Position numbers and translations under genes: made by a program | Assembly (NCBI RefSeq): GCF_018614075.1 | Contig: NZ_JAGGOZ010000026.1 | Location: 35,463 to 99,462 of the forward strand | DNA length: 64,000 bases | Source of the DNA: Streptomyces sp. ISL-94 | GTDB taxonomy: Bacteria > Actinomycetota > Actinomycetes > Streptomycetales > Streptomycetaceae | Direction: 5' to 3' | The notes under the pieces: generated by a model | Told to the model about the DNA's origin: nothing | Seen by the model: only the letters and a program-made list of their open reading frames with translations | Database searches by the model: none | Shown here: positions 9,678 through 20,392 of the stretch, piece after piece | Layout: each line of letters begins with the position of its first letter | Numbering within the stretch: position 1 is the stretch's first letter

Positions 9678-9765
9678 CCGGGCCGGGCTGATCGGGCCGG
9701 GCTGACCGGCCGGGGCCGCTGCCTCAGCCGGGCTGATCCGGCCGGGCTGATCCGGCCCGGGCTAC
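9667..9765. repeat. Imperfect short tandem repeats (GCCGGGCTGAYCGG-like)
   Basis: About five imperfect copies of a ~14-bp unit of the form GCCGGGCTGAYCGG lie between the sulfatase remnant and the META-domain gene. They probably arose by slippage at the decay endpoint. Confidence 0.55.
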
Positions 9766-10568
9766 TCGGCGGCGGAGGCCGCCTTGGCCGTCAGGCCCTT
9801 GCCGTCGGCGGCGGTGAGGGTCAGGGCCTGGCCCTGGATCTCCCAGGTGAGCGGGCCGCTGCCGAACAGCTCGGTCAGCGTCCGCTCCACCTCGCCCGCC
9901 GGCCCTTCGCAGGCCATACGGGTGGAGGTGACCGGCCCGAAGGTGAGTGTGGCTCCCTCGACGGCGGCCTTGGCGCTGAACCGGTTGCAGCCGAGGACGC
10001 CGCTCGCGGCGCCGTCGGCGGCGAGGGTGAACCAGGCCTTGCCGGCCGCCTCGGCGGGGACGGAGGAGACGCTCGCTCCGCTGATCAGGGAGTCGACCGT
10101 CCACTGGGTCACGGTCAGCGGGGCGTCCGCGTCCGGGGGCTTGGGGGTCATCGCGATGGTGCTCCCGTCGGCGGTCTTCAGGGTGAGGCGGTCGGGTCCC
10201 CGGTCGATGGTCAGCCGGCCCTTGAAGAGCTTGGCGAACTCCGTCTCGAATTCCATGTTCTCGCAGGCCATGGCGGTCGTGGCGCCGGGGGTGACGGTCA
10301 CGGCGGACGTGCCGGCGAAGGCGACCGCGGCCTTGAAGCCGTTGCACCCGTAGTTGCCCGTGGCCTCGTGCTCCGCGAGGTCGAGGCGGGCGGTGCCGGG
10401 CGCGTGCAGGGTACGGCCGCCGGTGGTCAGGGACTCGACGGCCCAGGAACCGGTGGGCTCGGGAAGCGTGCGGGACCCTCCCTCCTCGGTCTGGCCGCAT
10501 GCGGCGAGGGCGAGTACGAGGGCCGGCACCAGGGCCAGGCCGGTCGGGACGTGCCGGAGGGTACGCAT
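9762..10568 (-). CDS. Lipoprotein with two META (HslJ-like) domains
   Basis: From ATG 10568 this is a 268-residue exported lipoprotein. Residues 1-24 are a signal peptide ending in the lipobox LAAC, with Cys24 the lipidated residue. Two similar halves follow, each with the META/HslJ pattern W-x-V-x-S-L ... GCN(G/R)F ... T-x-M-A-C-E. META-domain proteins are small beta structures found in HslJ and in many actinobacterial lipoproteins, with poorly defined roles in envelope stress. The longer frame upstream of 10568 would spoil the signal peptide. It is divergent from the sulfatase remnant. Confidence 0.85.
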   Translation of the reverse strand: MRTLRHVPTGLALVPALVLALAACGQTEEGGSRTLPEPTGSWAVESLTTGGRTLHAPGTARLDLAEHEATGNYGCNGFKAAVAFAGTSAVTVTPGATTAMACENMEFETEFAKLFKGRLTIDRGPDRLTLKTADGSTIAMTPKPPDADAPLTVTQWTVDSLISGASVSSVPAEAAGKAWFTLAADGAASGVLGCNRFSAKAAVEGATLTFGPVTSTRMACEGPAGEVERTLTELFGSGPLTWEIQGQALTLTAADGKGLTAKAASAAE

Positions 10569-10606
10569 GGTCCTGGGACGGGCGGGGCCCGCGGGCGGTT
10601 CCACCC

Positions 10607-11398
10607 TCAGCTCATCAGGGGCAGCAGTGCCGACAGGTCCGCCCGCTCACCGCTCGCGCTGACCCGCGCCGCGTCCAGTTCCTCGGCCCATCCCGTACGG
10701 CCCGTCGCGAGCCGGAGCCAGGTCAGCGGGTCGGTCTCCACCACGTTCGGCGGGGTGCCGCGGGTGTGGCGGGGGCCCTCGATGCACTGGACCACCGCGA
10801 AGGGCGGGATCCGCACCTCGACGGAACCGCCCGGCGCCCTGAGCGCGAGGGCGTCGGCGAGCAGCCGGGTGCAGGCGGCCAGGGCCTGCCGTTCGATGGG
10901 GATGTCCAGTCCGGCGGCCCGGTTCAGGTCGTCGGTGTGGACCACGAGCTCCACGGTCCGCGTGACCAGGAAATCGGCGAGGGTCATGTCCCCGATCCAC
11001 AGGTGCAGCACGCGTGCGCCCGGGTTGGCCGCCAGTGCCTCCGCCATGCGGGTGGCCGCCCGGTCGTACAGCTCGGGCAGCGGGGCCCCGTCGAGGGTCT
11101 CCCGGGCGGCCTCGGAGATCTTCCCGGCGAGGGAGGAGGTGACGGAGGGCCACTCGACGGCCGTCAGCTCGGCGACGGCGCCGGGCGGCCGGGCGAGGCC
11201 GCCGGCGAGGGAGTCCGCGATCCACGCGATGTGCGCGGCGAGCTCGGCCACGGTCCAGTCCCCGAGCCCGCTCGGCAGGGCGAGCTGCTCGGGGTCCAAC
11301 CCCCGTACCGCATCGCGCACATGCCCGAACTGCGCGGTGACGGCCGCTCGGGTCTTGGCGGGGTCGTAGGTACGCGGCTTCTTCTTCCCGGGCGGCAT
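10607..11398 (-). CDS. Maleylpyruvate isomerase / DinB-like mycothiol-dependent family protein
   Basis: A 263-residue protein with the actinobacterial maleylpyruvate-isomerase N-terminal fold (MDMPI, DinB-like helical bundle): GLGDWTVAELAAHIAWIADSL near residues 45-65 carries one expected metal-ligand histidine. The C-terminal third resembles the small domain that often follows it. Such enzymes use mycothiol as cofactor, but the substrate is unknown for most paralogues. It lies just upstream, on the same strand, of the META lipoprotein gene (38 bp from its ATG), so cotranscription is plausible. Confidence 0.75.
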   Translation of the reverse strand: MPPGKKKPRTYDPAKTRAAVTAQFGHVRDAVRGLDPEQLALPSGLGDWTVAELAAHIAWIADSLAGGLARPPGAVAELTAVEWPSVTSSLAGKISEAARETLDGAPLPELYDRAATRMAEALAANPGARVLHLWIGDMTLADFLVTRTVELVVHTDDLNRAAGLDIPIERQALAACTRLLADALALRAPGGSVEVRIPPFAVVQCIEGPRHTRGTPPNVVETDPLTWLRLATGRTGWAEELDAARVSASGERADLSALLPLMS

Positions 11399-11407
11399 GT
11401 CCCGACC

Positions 11408-12667
11408 CTACTCGGGCCCGGGCAACACGAGCCCGGTGCAACCGCGCCGCGTCGCCGTCTCGGTGGCGTAGGCCTTGAACAACCCGTCCAGGCGCGGGCC
11501 GAGGATCGACCGGTAGTTGTACGGGACGGCCATCGTGAGGGTGGCCGGACGCCCCTGGCAGGTCATCGAGCCGTAGAACACGTCACCGAGTCGGCCCGCC
11601 CGGCCGGGGATCACCGGGTCCGGGCTGCGCCTGCCGGGGACGGCGACGGCGTCCGCATCGTCGCCGTAGTACGACCGCGTCCGCAGCCACCAGGGTGAGT
11701 GGTACAGGGACGTGATGGCGTCCTCCCGCTCGTCAGGGGTGAGCAGGCGCAAGACCCGCGTGTTCCCCTCGGGGCTCATCGCGAGCAGGCAGCCCTCCTC
11801 TCGGGCGGCTCCTGCGAGGGGGACTCCGGCGGCCCGGTCGGGCAACCGCTCGCGGTCCGCCGTCCGCAGGTGGGCCGCGTACCAGCCGCAGCTGTCCGTC
11901 CGCTCGCCCACCGGTCCGAGGCCGGTGACCGGCTCGGGCAGCCGGTCCGGGAGTTCGGGCAGCTGCGTCCGGCAGCCGTACTTCCCGGCGGCACGCTCGG
12001 CGGCCTGACGGGCGAGGCGGGCCAGGACCGGCCGGTCGCCGGCCTCGTGGCGGGTGCTGGGCGAGGTGGCACTCACGATCAGGGTGGTCGTCCCGGCCTT
12101 GGTCGGCTGCTCGCACCGGGCCACGACGGTGACGTCGTCGGGACCGTAGTCACCGAGCCGGCCGTCCCCGAGCGGCATCCGGTCGGGAAGCCCGGTCCGC
12201 GCGGTGGCATCGCCCTTCGAGCCGGCGCGCAGGCGGTTGAACGGGGCCTTCCGGGAATCATCGGTCGTGTGCAGGTCGCGAGCCCGGGGCAGCCCCTTCA
12301 GGGACAGCGTGAACTGGCTGTACTTGTACTCCCGGCCGTCGCGGTCCTCCAGACGGCTCAGCACGCAGCTGTCCGGAACCGTCTCGAAATCGATCGTGCT
12401 CGGGTCCTCGCCGCCGAGGACCACGCGGTCGGCGCCGCCGTCCAGGCTCATGACCCCGTCGGCGTCCACCAGCCCGGCGCACGCCCGGGCAATCAGCGCG
12501 CGGCTTGCGTTGCGGTCCTGGTGGGTCTCGTACGAGTCGTAGAGCGCCCAGCCGCCGAAGGCCAGGCCGCCGACGCCGGCGACGCACACCAGCGCGTTGA
12601 CCGCGTTGCGCCATCGGCCCCGGTCCGGCAGCGGTCCCCCGCTGGACGGCTGCAATGGTTCGAACAT
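11408..12667 (-). CDS. Membrane-anchored hypothetical protein
   Basis: From ATG 12667 the product has 419 residues. A single hydrophobic segment (about residues 24-43) follows a short proline-rich cytoplasmic head, predicting a large extracytoplasmic domain. That domain contains scattered cysteines that could form disulfides (DSCVL, KYGCRTQ, DSCGWY, MTCQG, RRGCTG). I recognise no enzyme motif. Open sequence upstream of 12667 is the antisense shadow of purL. It lies after the purL terminator and 9 bp before the maleylpyruvate-isomerase-type gene. Confidence 0.72.
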   Translation of the reverse strand: MFEPLQPSSGGPLPDRGRWRNAVNALVCVAGVGGLAFGGWALYDSYETHQDRNASRALIARACAGLVDADGVMSLDGGADRVVLGGEDPSTIDFETVPDSCVLSRLEDRDGREYKYSQFTLSLKGLPRARDLHTTDDSRKAPFNRLRAGSKGDATARTGLPDRMPLGDGRLGDYGPDDVTVVARCEQPTKAGTTTLIVSATSPSTRHEAGDRPVLARLARQAAERAAGKYGCRTQLPELPDRLPEPVTGLGPVGERTDSCGWYAAHLRTADRERLPDRAAGVPLAGAAREEGCLLAMSPEGNTRVLRLLTPDEREDAITSLYHSPWWLRTRSYYGDDADAVAVPGRRSPDPVIPGRAGRLGDVFYGSMTCQGRPATLTMAVPYNYRSILGPRLDGLFKAYATETATRRGCTGLVLPGPE

Positions 12668-12738
12668 CCCGGACCCCCGCTTGTGCGCCTGTGACGACGC
12701 GGGGGACGCTACCAACCCGGCGGTCGAGCCGGAACGGC

Positions 12739-12774
12739 CGAGCCCCCGACCGGAGGGAACCGGCCGGGGGCTCG
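12739..12774 (-). terminator. Terminator of the purSQL operon
   Basis: A 15-nt arm (CGAGCCCCCGACCGG, 12739-12753) pairs with 12760-12774 with one mismatch, just after the purL stop. Confidence 0.75.
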
Positions 12775-12791
12775 TACGCGAAGGGCGGGGA

Positions 12792-15037
<2,246 letters not shown>

Positions 15038-15041
<4 letters not shown>

Positions 15042-15742
15042 GCGGAGACCAGCTTCTTCAGGACCGAGGTGAAGAACGGGAGGCCGTCGGTGCGGCCCGT
15101 CCCGATCAGCGGCTCGACCGCGTGCTCGGGGTGCGGCATGAGGCCGACGACGTTGCCCGCGGCGTTGGTGATGCCGGCGATGTCGCGGAGCGACCCGTTC
15201 GGGTTGCCGTGCCCCTCGGCGGCTTCGCCGCCGACCACGTAGCGGAAGGCCACGCGGCCATCGGCCTCGAGTTCGTCGAGCACGCGCTCGTCGGCGACGT
15301 ACCGGCCGTCCATGTTCTTGAGCGGTACGGAGATCTCCTGGCCGACGGTGTAGTCGCCGGTCCACGCGGTCTCCGCGTTCTCCACCCGCAGCTTCTGGTC
15401 GCGGCAGATGAAGTGCAGGTGGTTGTTGCGGAGCATCGCCCCCGGCAGCAGGTGGGCCTCGGTGAGGACCTGGAAGCCGTTGCAGATGCCGAGGACGGGC
15501 ATGCCCGCCTTGGCCTGCTCGATGATGGTCTCCATCACCGGCGAGAAGCGGGAGATGGCTCCGGCGCGCAGGTAGTCCCCGTAGGAGAAGCCGCCCGCGA
15601 GGACGACCGCGTCGACCTGGTGCAGGTCCTTGTCGCGGTGCCAGAGCGAGACCGGCTCGGCCCCCGCGAGGCGGACGGCGCGCAGCGAGTCACGGTCGTC
15701 GAGCGTTCCGGGGAACGTGACGACTCCGATGCGTGTGGTCAC
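15038..15742 (-). CDS. purQ: FGAM synthase, glutaminase subunit
   Basis: A 234-residue class I glutamine amidotransferase that supplies ammonia to PurL. The nucleophile elbow is [11 protein letters not shown], and the His-Glu pair is [10 protein letters not shown] near the C-terminus. The GTG start at 15742 lies 2 nt after the purS stop, and its own stop overlaps purL. Confidence 0.96.
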
Positions 15743-15744
15743 CG

Positions 15745-16005
15745 TCAGGCCTCGACCTTCGCGGTCTCGACCCGCACGGTGAAGTCTTCGATGACAGTGT
15801 TGGCGAGGAACGTTTCGGCCATCTTGTGGATGCGGTCGAGGGCGGCCTGGTCGACCGGTCCCTCCACTTCCAGTTCGAAGCGCTTCCCCTGGCGGACGTC
15901 GGCGATGCCCTCGAAGCCCAGGCGCGGCAGTGCACGCTGCACCGCCTGGCCCTGGGGGTCGAGGATCTCCGGCTTGAGCATGACGTCGACTACGACGCGT
16001 GCCAC
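15745..16005 (-). CDS. purS: FGAM synthase, PurS subunit
   Basis: An 86-residue PurS, the small protein that bridges PurQ and PurL. It begins [19 protein letters not shown] and contains the conserved [12 protein letters not shown]. The GTG at 16005 is supported by GGGAG 6 nt upstream and by family size. It is the first gene of purSQL; the promoter should lie in 16,006-16,334, shared with the divergent lsr2-like gene. Confidence 0.94.
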   Translation of the reverse strand: MARVVVDVMLKPEILDPQGQAVQRALPRLGFEGIADVRQGKRFELEVEGPVDQAALDRIHKMAETFLANTVIEDFTVRVETAKVEA

Positions 16006-16066
16006 TGGCACTCCCGATGAGGTGGTTGGTGCGAAGGCGGTTCCCTCAGCGTACCCGGCCGAAATT

Positions 16067-16080
16067 TCTACGCGGGTAGA
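16067..16080. promoter_or_regulatory. Inverted repeat in the purS / lsr2-like divergent region
   Basis: TCTAC-GCGG-GTAGA is a perfect 5-bp inverted repeat about 60 bp upstream of the purS start. It is well placed for an operator. No second copy was found by eye at the other pur promoters. Confidence 0.4.
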
Positions 16081-16334
16081 TATCCTTCGGCGGTGAGCGC
16101 TGCGCGGTTTCGGCTTCACCAACGCTTCGCAAAATCCGCCGGAAAACCACGCCCCCGGGATTGCGGCGGGACACGCGGAGAGAATTAACTGGGCTTCGCA
16201 ATGCAATGGGAATCGGGGTACAAAGGAATCACCCGGGATTCCCGTGGAAAGATGCATTGCCCCGAAACATCCACACAGGCGACATCGCCGCACGTCAGCA
16301 GGTGGCGGCGCGTCGCACGAAGGGACCGATATCC

Positions 16335-16652
16335 GTGGCGCAGCGCGTAGTAGTCACGCTCTCCGATGACATCGATGGCGGGGAAGCGGCGGAAACGGTC
16401 GTGTTCGCTCTGGACGGAAAGTCGTACGAGATCGACCTCAATGTGGCGAACGCAAAGAAACTGCGGACGGGCCTGGCCCCCTTCGTGGCCGCCGGCCGTC
16501 GGCAGTCGCGCTCGGGGAAGGCCTTCAAGCACACGTCCATCGCGCCGGACCCGGCGGTCGTCCGGGCCTGGGCCCGGTCCAACCAGTTCGAGGTGCCGCC
16601 GCGCGGCCGCATCCCCAAGAAGATCTACGAGGCCTACAACGCGGCCCACTGA
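16335..16652 (+). CDS. Lsr2-family nucleoid-associated protein (LsrL-like paralogue)
   Basis: A 105-residue Lsr2 protein. The N-terminal dimerisation/bridging domain (residues 1-55) starts MAQRVVVTLSDDIDGG, and the C-terminal DNA-binding domain carries the AT-hook-like R90-G91-R92 loop (PPRGRIPKKIYEAY). Lsr2 bridges AT-rich, often horizontally acquired DNA and silences it. Its position beside purSQL matches the second Streptomyces paralogue, often called LsrL, rather than the main Lsr2. The GTG at 16335 has AAGGGA upstream. It is divergent from purS. Confidence 0.93.
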   Translation: MAQRVVVTLSDDIDGGEAAETVVFALDGKSYEIDLNVANAKKLRTGLAPFVAAGRRQSRSGKAFKHTSIAPDPAVVRAWARSNQFEVPPRGRIPKKIYEAYNAAH

Positions 16653-16740
16653 GGGCGGATTTGCCATCCACCCCCCTGGGTCGGCTAGTGTGTGGATCAC
16701 GCCGAGGGGCGAGACCGCAAGGTCAAGCCCCGAAGGTCGT

Positions 16741-16812
16741 GCGGGTGTAGTTCAGTAGCAGAACATCCTCCTTCCAGGGGGAAGGCGCAGTGTGCGATCC
16801 CTGTCACCCGCT
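16741..16812 (+). tRNA. tRNA-Gly (anticodon UCC) with atypical T-arm
   Basis: Acceptor GCGGGTG pairs with CACCCGC, and the D-stem is GTTC/GAAC. The anticodon arm is TCCTC-CTTCCAG-GGGGA, reading anticodon TCC. The T-arm is abnormal: GCAG-t-G, loop TGCGATC, CCTGT. That gives a bulged or mismatched stem and GTGC in place of the near-universal GTTC. The D-loop has AG where GG is usual. CCA is not encoded. A tRNA with weak T-arm features may bind EF-Tu poorly. Confidence 0.85.
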
Positions 16813-16889
16813 CTGCATCGGTTTGCCGACCACTGCCGTGGATCAGGTAGAGTGATGCACGCATTGCCCAGGCAGTGCACGCAGTACAT

Positions 16890-16965
<76 letters not shown>

Positions 16966-16970
16966 TAAGG

Positions 16971-17003
16971 AGAAGGCCCCGGTCATTACGACCGGGGCCT
17001 TCT
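16971..17003 (+). terminator. Terminator after the tRNA-Gly genes
   Basis: The hairpin AAGGCCCCGGTC-attac-GACCGGGGCCTT runs into CTTC just after the tRNA. Confidence 0.85.
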
Positions 17004-17116
17004 TCGTGTTTCCGCCCGGACCCCTCTGGGCTCCGGGCGGAAGCCCTGACACATGTCATCGCGGACCATGACAGCGCGCACTGCCGACCCGGCGCGGGCA
17101 CCGCGACGCTGGGTTC

Positions 17117-17390
17117 ATGAGTGACACCGTGATCGACGTCCAGGGGCTGCGCCGCGGCTACGCCGGCGGATTCGAGGCCGTGCGGGGCGTTTCCTTCTCC
17201 CGTGGCGCGCCCGGCGTACTGGCCTCGGGGCGCGAACTGCTCCCGCTGAGCGGGTGATGGCCCTGGTGGCGGCCGGGTGGAGCGGCGGAGCGGAGGGCGG
17301 GGACCAGCCGGCCGCGGTCCTCACCACGCTGGCCTGGGTCATGATCACCGTGTTTGCTGTCCAGAAGCGGTTCCGGTGGGAACCGCGCCG
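17117..17390 (+). pseudogene. ABC transporter remnant: ATPase N-terminus joined to permease C-terminus
   Basis: ATG 17117 opens a 46-codon frame starting MSDTVIDVQGLRRGYAGGFE, typical of an ABC ATPase N-terminus before the Walker A loop. It loses homology after 'VRGVSFSRGAPG' and stops at 17257. In the next frame, about 17258-17390, a hydrophobic stretch LTTLAWVMITVFAVQKRFRWE looks like the last helix and basic tail of an ABC-2 permease. A deletion removed the rest of both genes. The intact two-component pair downstream probably once controlled this transporter (inference). Confidence 0.65.
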
Positions 17391-17416
17391 CTCAACGAAC
17401 TTCGGGGGCCGGGGCC

Positions 17417-18655
17417 GTGTCGAGACTGACCGGGTGGTGGAGGAACCGCAGCAGCGCGGCGAAGGTCGAGCTGTACACGCGCTGGTCCTTCCACACCTTC
17501 GTACTCATCGAGATCCTGTCGTTCGGGCTGACCGCGGTGGGCTCCGCCGCCAATGACGCCTCGCTGCCGGTCTCGCTCTCGCTCCTCCTGACGATCTGCA
17601 TGCACGCCGTGCTGGTCGGGTTCCTCTCCTCCCGGGCGCTGGACTGGATCGTGGGCCGCCGGAACCGCCCGGTGCGGCTCGCCGTGGCGACGGCAGCCAT
17701 GACGGCCGCGGCGTGCCTGGCCGTCCTCGTGCTGCGCAAGACCGGGCAGTGCGCCGATTCCGTCGCCCCGATGCTGGTGACGGGCATGACCTGTTTCGCG
17801 ACCGGATCCCTGGTGCTGTGCACGAAGCGGGTCCGCCGGATGTGGTGCGTCGCCCCGGCCTCGGCGGTGGGCACCGGCGCGGCGGTGTTCGCGCTGGGCC
17901 TGCCCGCGGGAGAGGCCCTCGGATACACCGTCGGGGTGCTGCTGACCGGTCTGTTCCTCAGCGTCGCCTGCGGGTTCTCCGGTTGGCTGCTGACCACGGT
18001 CTACGAGCTGGACCGCGCCCGGGAGCTCCAGGCGCAGCTGGCGGTGGCCGAGGAGCGGCTGCGGTTCGGGCGGGACCTGCACGACGTGATGGGCCGCAAT
18101 CTGGCGGTGATCGCGCTCAAGAGCGAGCTGGCGGTGCAGCTGGCGCGCCGCGATCGCCCGGAGGCGGTGGACCAGATGATCGAGGTGCAGCGGATCGCGC
18201 GCGAGTCGCAGCGGGAGGTACGGGACGTCGTGCGCGGCTACCGGGAGGCGGATCTCGCCGTGGAGCTGGAGGGCGCCCGCGGAGTGCTGAGCGCGGCCGG
18301 GATGGACTGCCGGGTCGAGTACGAGGCGGGCGCGCGCGAGCTGCTGCCCGAGGTGCAGTCGGCGCTCGGCTGGGTGGTGCGGGAGGCGACGACGAACGTC
18401 CTGCGGCACGGAGACGCGCACAGCTGCCTGATCCGGCTGACGGCGCCGGCGGAGGGCTGCGTGACGCTGCTGGTGGAGAACGACGGGGCGCCCGAGACCC
18501 CGGCCGGACCCCCGGGCTCCGGGCTGGCGGGGCTGCGGGAGCGGCTCGCGGCGGTGGACGGGACCTTGCTGGCGGGACCGGCCGAGGGCGGCCGGTTCCG
18601 GCTGCGGGCCGAGATCCCGGAACCGCGGATGCGACGACTGGAGGTGCGGGCGTGA
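17417..18655 (+). CDS. Membrane sensor histidine kinase (HisKA_3, NarL-partner type)
   Basis: A 412-residue kinase. Several hydrophobic segments lie between about residues 25 and 195, with no large extracytoplasmic domain. The dimerisation/phosphoacceptor helix is FGRDLHDVMGRNL with His222. The HATPase_c domain has the N-box REATTNVLRHGDA and G-box SGLAGLRERL. It would autophosphorylate and pass phosphate to the response regulator encoded next, whose GTG start overlaps its stop by 4 nt. GTG 17417 is preferred over an upstream TTG inside the decayed permease. Its likely target transporter is deleted upstream. Confidence 0.88.
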   Translation: MSRLTGWWRNRSSAAKVELYTRWSFHTFVLIEILSFGLTAVGSAANDASLPVSLSLLLTICMHAVLVGFLSSRALDWIVGRRNRPVRLAVATAAMTAAACLAVLVLRKTGQCADSVAPMLVTGMTCFATGSLVLCTKRVRRMWCVAPASAVGTGAAVFALGLPAGEALGYTVGVLLTGLFLSVACGFSGWLLTTVYELDRARELQAQLAVAEERLRFGRDLHDVMGRNLAVIALKSELAVQLARRDRPEAVDQMIEVQRIARESQREVRDVVRGYREADLAVELEGARGVLSAAGMDCRVEYEAGARELLPEVQSALGWVVREATTNVLRHGDAHSCLIRLTAPAEGCVTLLVENDGAPETPAGPPGSGLAGLRERLAAVDGTLLAGPAEGGRFRLRAEIPEPRMRRLEVRA

Positions 18656-19263
18656 GCCGCGTACGGGTACTGCTGGCCGATGACGAGCACCTGATCCGGG
18701 GCGCGCTGGCCGCGCTGCTGGCCCTGGAGGACGATCTGGTGGTCGTCGCCCAGGCGGCGTCCGGGCCGGAGGCGCTGGCCATGGCGCGGGCGCACCGGCC
18801 GGACGTGGCGGTGCTGGACCTCCAGATGCCGGGGGCGGACGGTGTGAGTGTCGCCACATCGCTGCGGGCCGAGCTCCCCGACTGCAAGACCATGATCGTG
18901 ACGAGTCACGGCCGGCCGGGACACCTGAAGCGGGCCCTGGCGGCGGGGGTGCGGGCCTTCGCCCCGAAGACGGTCTCGGCGCAGCGGCTGGCCGAGCTGA
19001 TCCGGACCGTGCACGCCGGAGGGCGCTATGTGGACCCGGAATTGGCGGCCGACGCGATCAGCGCGGGGGACTCGCCGCTGACCGCCCGGGAGGCGGAGGT
19101 GCTGGAACTGGCGGCGGACGGGGCGCCGGTCGCGGAGATCGCGGACCGGGCCTCGCTCTCGCAGGGGACCGTACGGAACTACCTGTCCTCGGCGGCGACG
19201 AAGCTGGGCGCCGAGAACCGGCACACGGCGGTGCGTCTCGCTCGGGAGCGAGGTTGGGTATAG
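18652..19263 (+). CDS. NarL/LuxR-family response regulator
   Basis: A 203-residue regulator. The receiver domain (1-120) has the acidic pair DD at 10-11, phosphoacceptor Asp56 (VLDLQMPG), the switch Ser/Thr (VTSHG) and conserved Lys (FAPKTV). The C-terminal LuxR-type helix-turn-helix (about 135-195) has LTAREAEVLELAADG and GTVRNYLSSAATKLG. It is coupled to the kinase through GTGA. A tRNA-Gly gene follows within 25 bp. Confidence 0.92.
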   Translation: MSRVRVLLADDEHLIRGALAALLALEDDLVVVAQAASGPEALAMARAHRPDVAVLDLQMPGADGVSVATSLRAELPDCKTMIVTSHGRPGHLKRALAAGVRAFAPKTVSAQRLAELIRTVHAGGRYVDPELAADAISAGDSPLTAREAEVLELAADGAPVAEIADRASLSQGTVRNYLSSAATKLGAENRHTAVRLARERGWV

Positions 19264-19285
19264 TGGGTACCGCGCTACGGCGCAT

Positions 19286-19358
<73 letters not shown>

Positions 19359-19366
19359 CAGAGTGC

Positions 19367-19395
19367 GAAGGCCCCGATCACCGATCGGGGCCTTC
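19367..19395. terminator. Bidirectional terminator between tRNA-Gly and purC
   Basis: The 12-bp stem GAAGGCCCCGAT/ATCGGGGCCTTC lies between the tRNA (+) and the 3' end of purC (-). Confidence 0.85.
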
Positions 19396-19412
19396 GTCGT
19401 GTCCGTCCCGGC

Positions 19413-20318
19413 TCAGCTCCAGGTCAGACCGGTGAGCCGCTCGTACGCCTCGATGTACTTGGCGCGGGTCCGCGCGACGACGTCCTGCGGCAGCGCGGGC
19501 GGCGGGAGCTCTCCCTTCGCGTCCCAGCCGGAGGCCGGGGAGGTCAGCCAGTTGCGGACGAACTGCTTGTCGAAGGAGGGCTGGGTGCGGCCCGGCTCCC
19601 ACTGGTCGGCAGGCCAGAAGCGGGAGGAGTCGGGGGTCAGCACCTCGTCGGCGGCGACCAGCGTGCCGTCCTTCGGGTCGAAGCCGAACTCGAACTTGGT
19701 GTCCGCCAGGATGATCCCGCGCTCGCGGGCGATGTCCCGGGCGCGGGAGTAGACGGCCAGGGTGGCCTGGCGCAGCATCGCGGCGGTCTCGGGGCCGGCC
19801 GTGCGCGCGACCTCCTCGTAGGAGACGTTCTCGTCGTGCTCGCCGACCGCGGCCTTGGCGGCCGGGGTGAAGATCGGGGCCGGCAGCTCGGAGCCGTCGA
19901 CGAGCCCCTCGGGCAGGGCGAGTCCGCAGACGGTACGGGTCTGCTCGTACTCGGCGAGGCCGGAGCCGGTGAGGTAGCCGCGGGCCACGCACTCGACCGG
20001 GACCATGTCGAGGTTCCGGCAGATCAGGGTGCGGCCGGCCCAGTCGGCGGGGGCGCCGGCGGGCAGGTCGGTGGAGATGACGTGGTTCGGGACGAGGTCC
20101 GCGAGCTGGTCGAACCACCACAGGGAGAGCTGGGTCAGGACGCGGCCCTTGTCCGGGATCTCGGTGGGCAGCACCCAGTCGAAGGCGGAGATGCGGTCAC
20201 TGGCGACCATGACGAGGCGGTCGTCCTCGTCGCGGTAGAGGTCGCGCACCTTGCCGGTGTGGAGGTGGACGAGGCCGGGCACCTGAACCGGCTCGGGCTT
20301 TTCGACGAATCCGGACAC
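19413..20318 (-). CDS. purC: SAICAR synthase
   Basis: A 301-residue PurC that condenses CAIR with aspartate using ATP to give SAICAR. Recognisable segments are HTGKVRDLYRDEDDRLVMVASDRISAFD near the N-terminus, CVARGYLTGSGL, and the substrate region ILADTKFEFGFD. GTG 20318 is chosen because AGGGAGA lies 4 nt upstream; the longer frame upstream is an antisense shadow of the next gene. It is transcribed alone, ending in the terminator shared with tRNA-Gly. Confidence 0.96.
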   Translation of the reverse strand: MSGFVEKPEPVQVPGLVHLHTGKVRDLYRDEDDRLVMVASDRISAFDWVLPTEIPDKGRVLTQLSLWWFDQLADLVPNHVISTDLPAGAPADWAGRTLICRNLDMVPVECVARGYLTGSGLAEYEQTRTVCGLALPEGLVDGSELPAPIFTPAAKAAVGEHDENVSYEEVARTAGPETAAMLRQATLAVYSRARDIARERGIILADTKFEFGFDPKDGTLVAADEVLTPDSSRFWPADQWEPGRTQPSFDKQFVRNWLTSPASGWDAKGELPPPALPQDVVARTRAKYIEAYERLTGLTWS

Positions 20319-20392
20319 GGGGTCTCCCTGTGGTTCTGTACGAGCGCGGGACCATTCTCCCGTACGGGCGCCCCTGCCCCGGCCCGGGGGTC

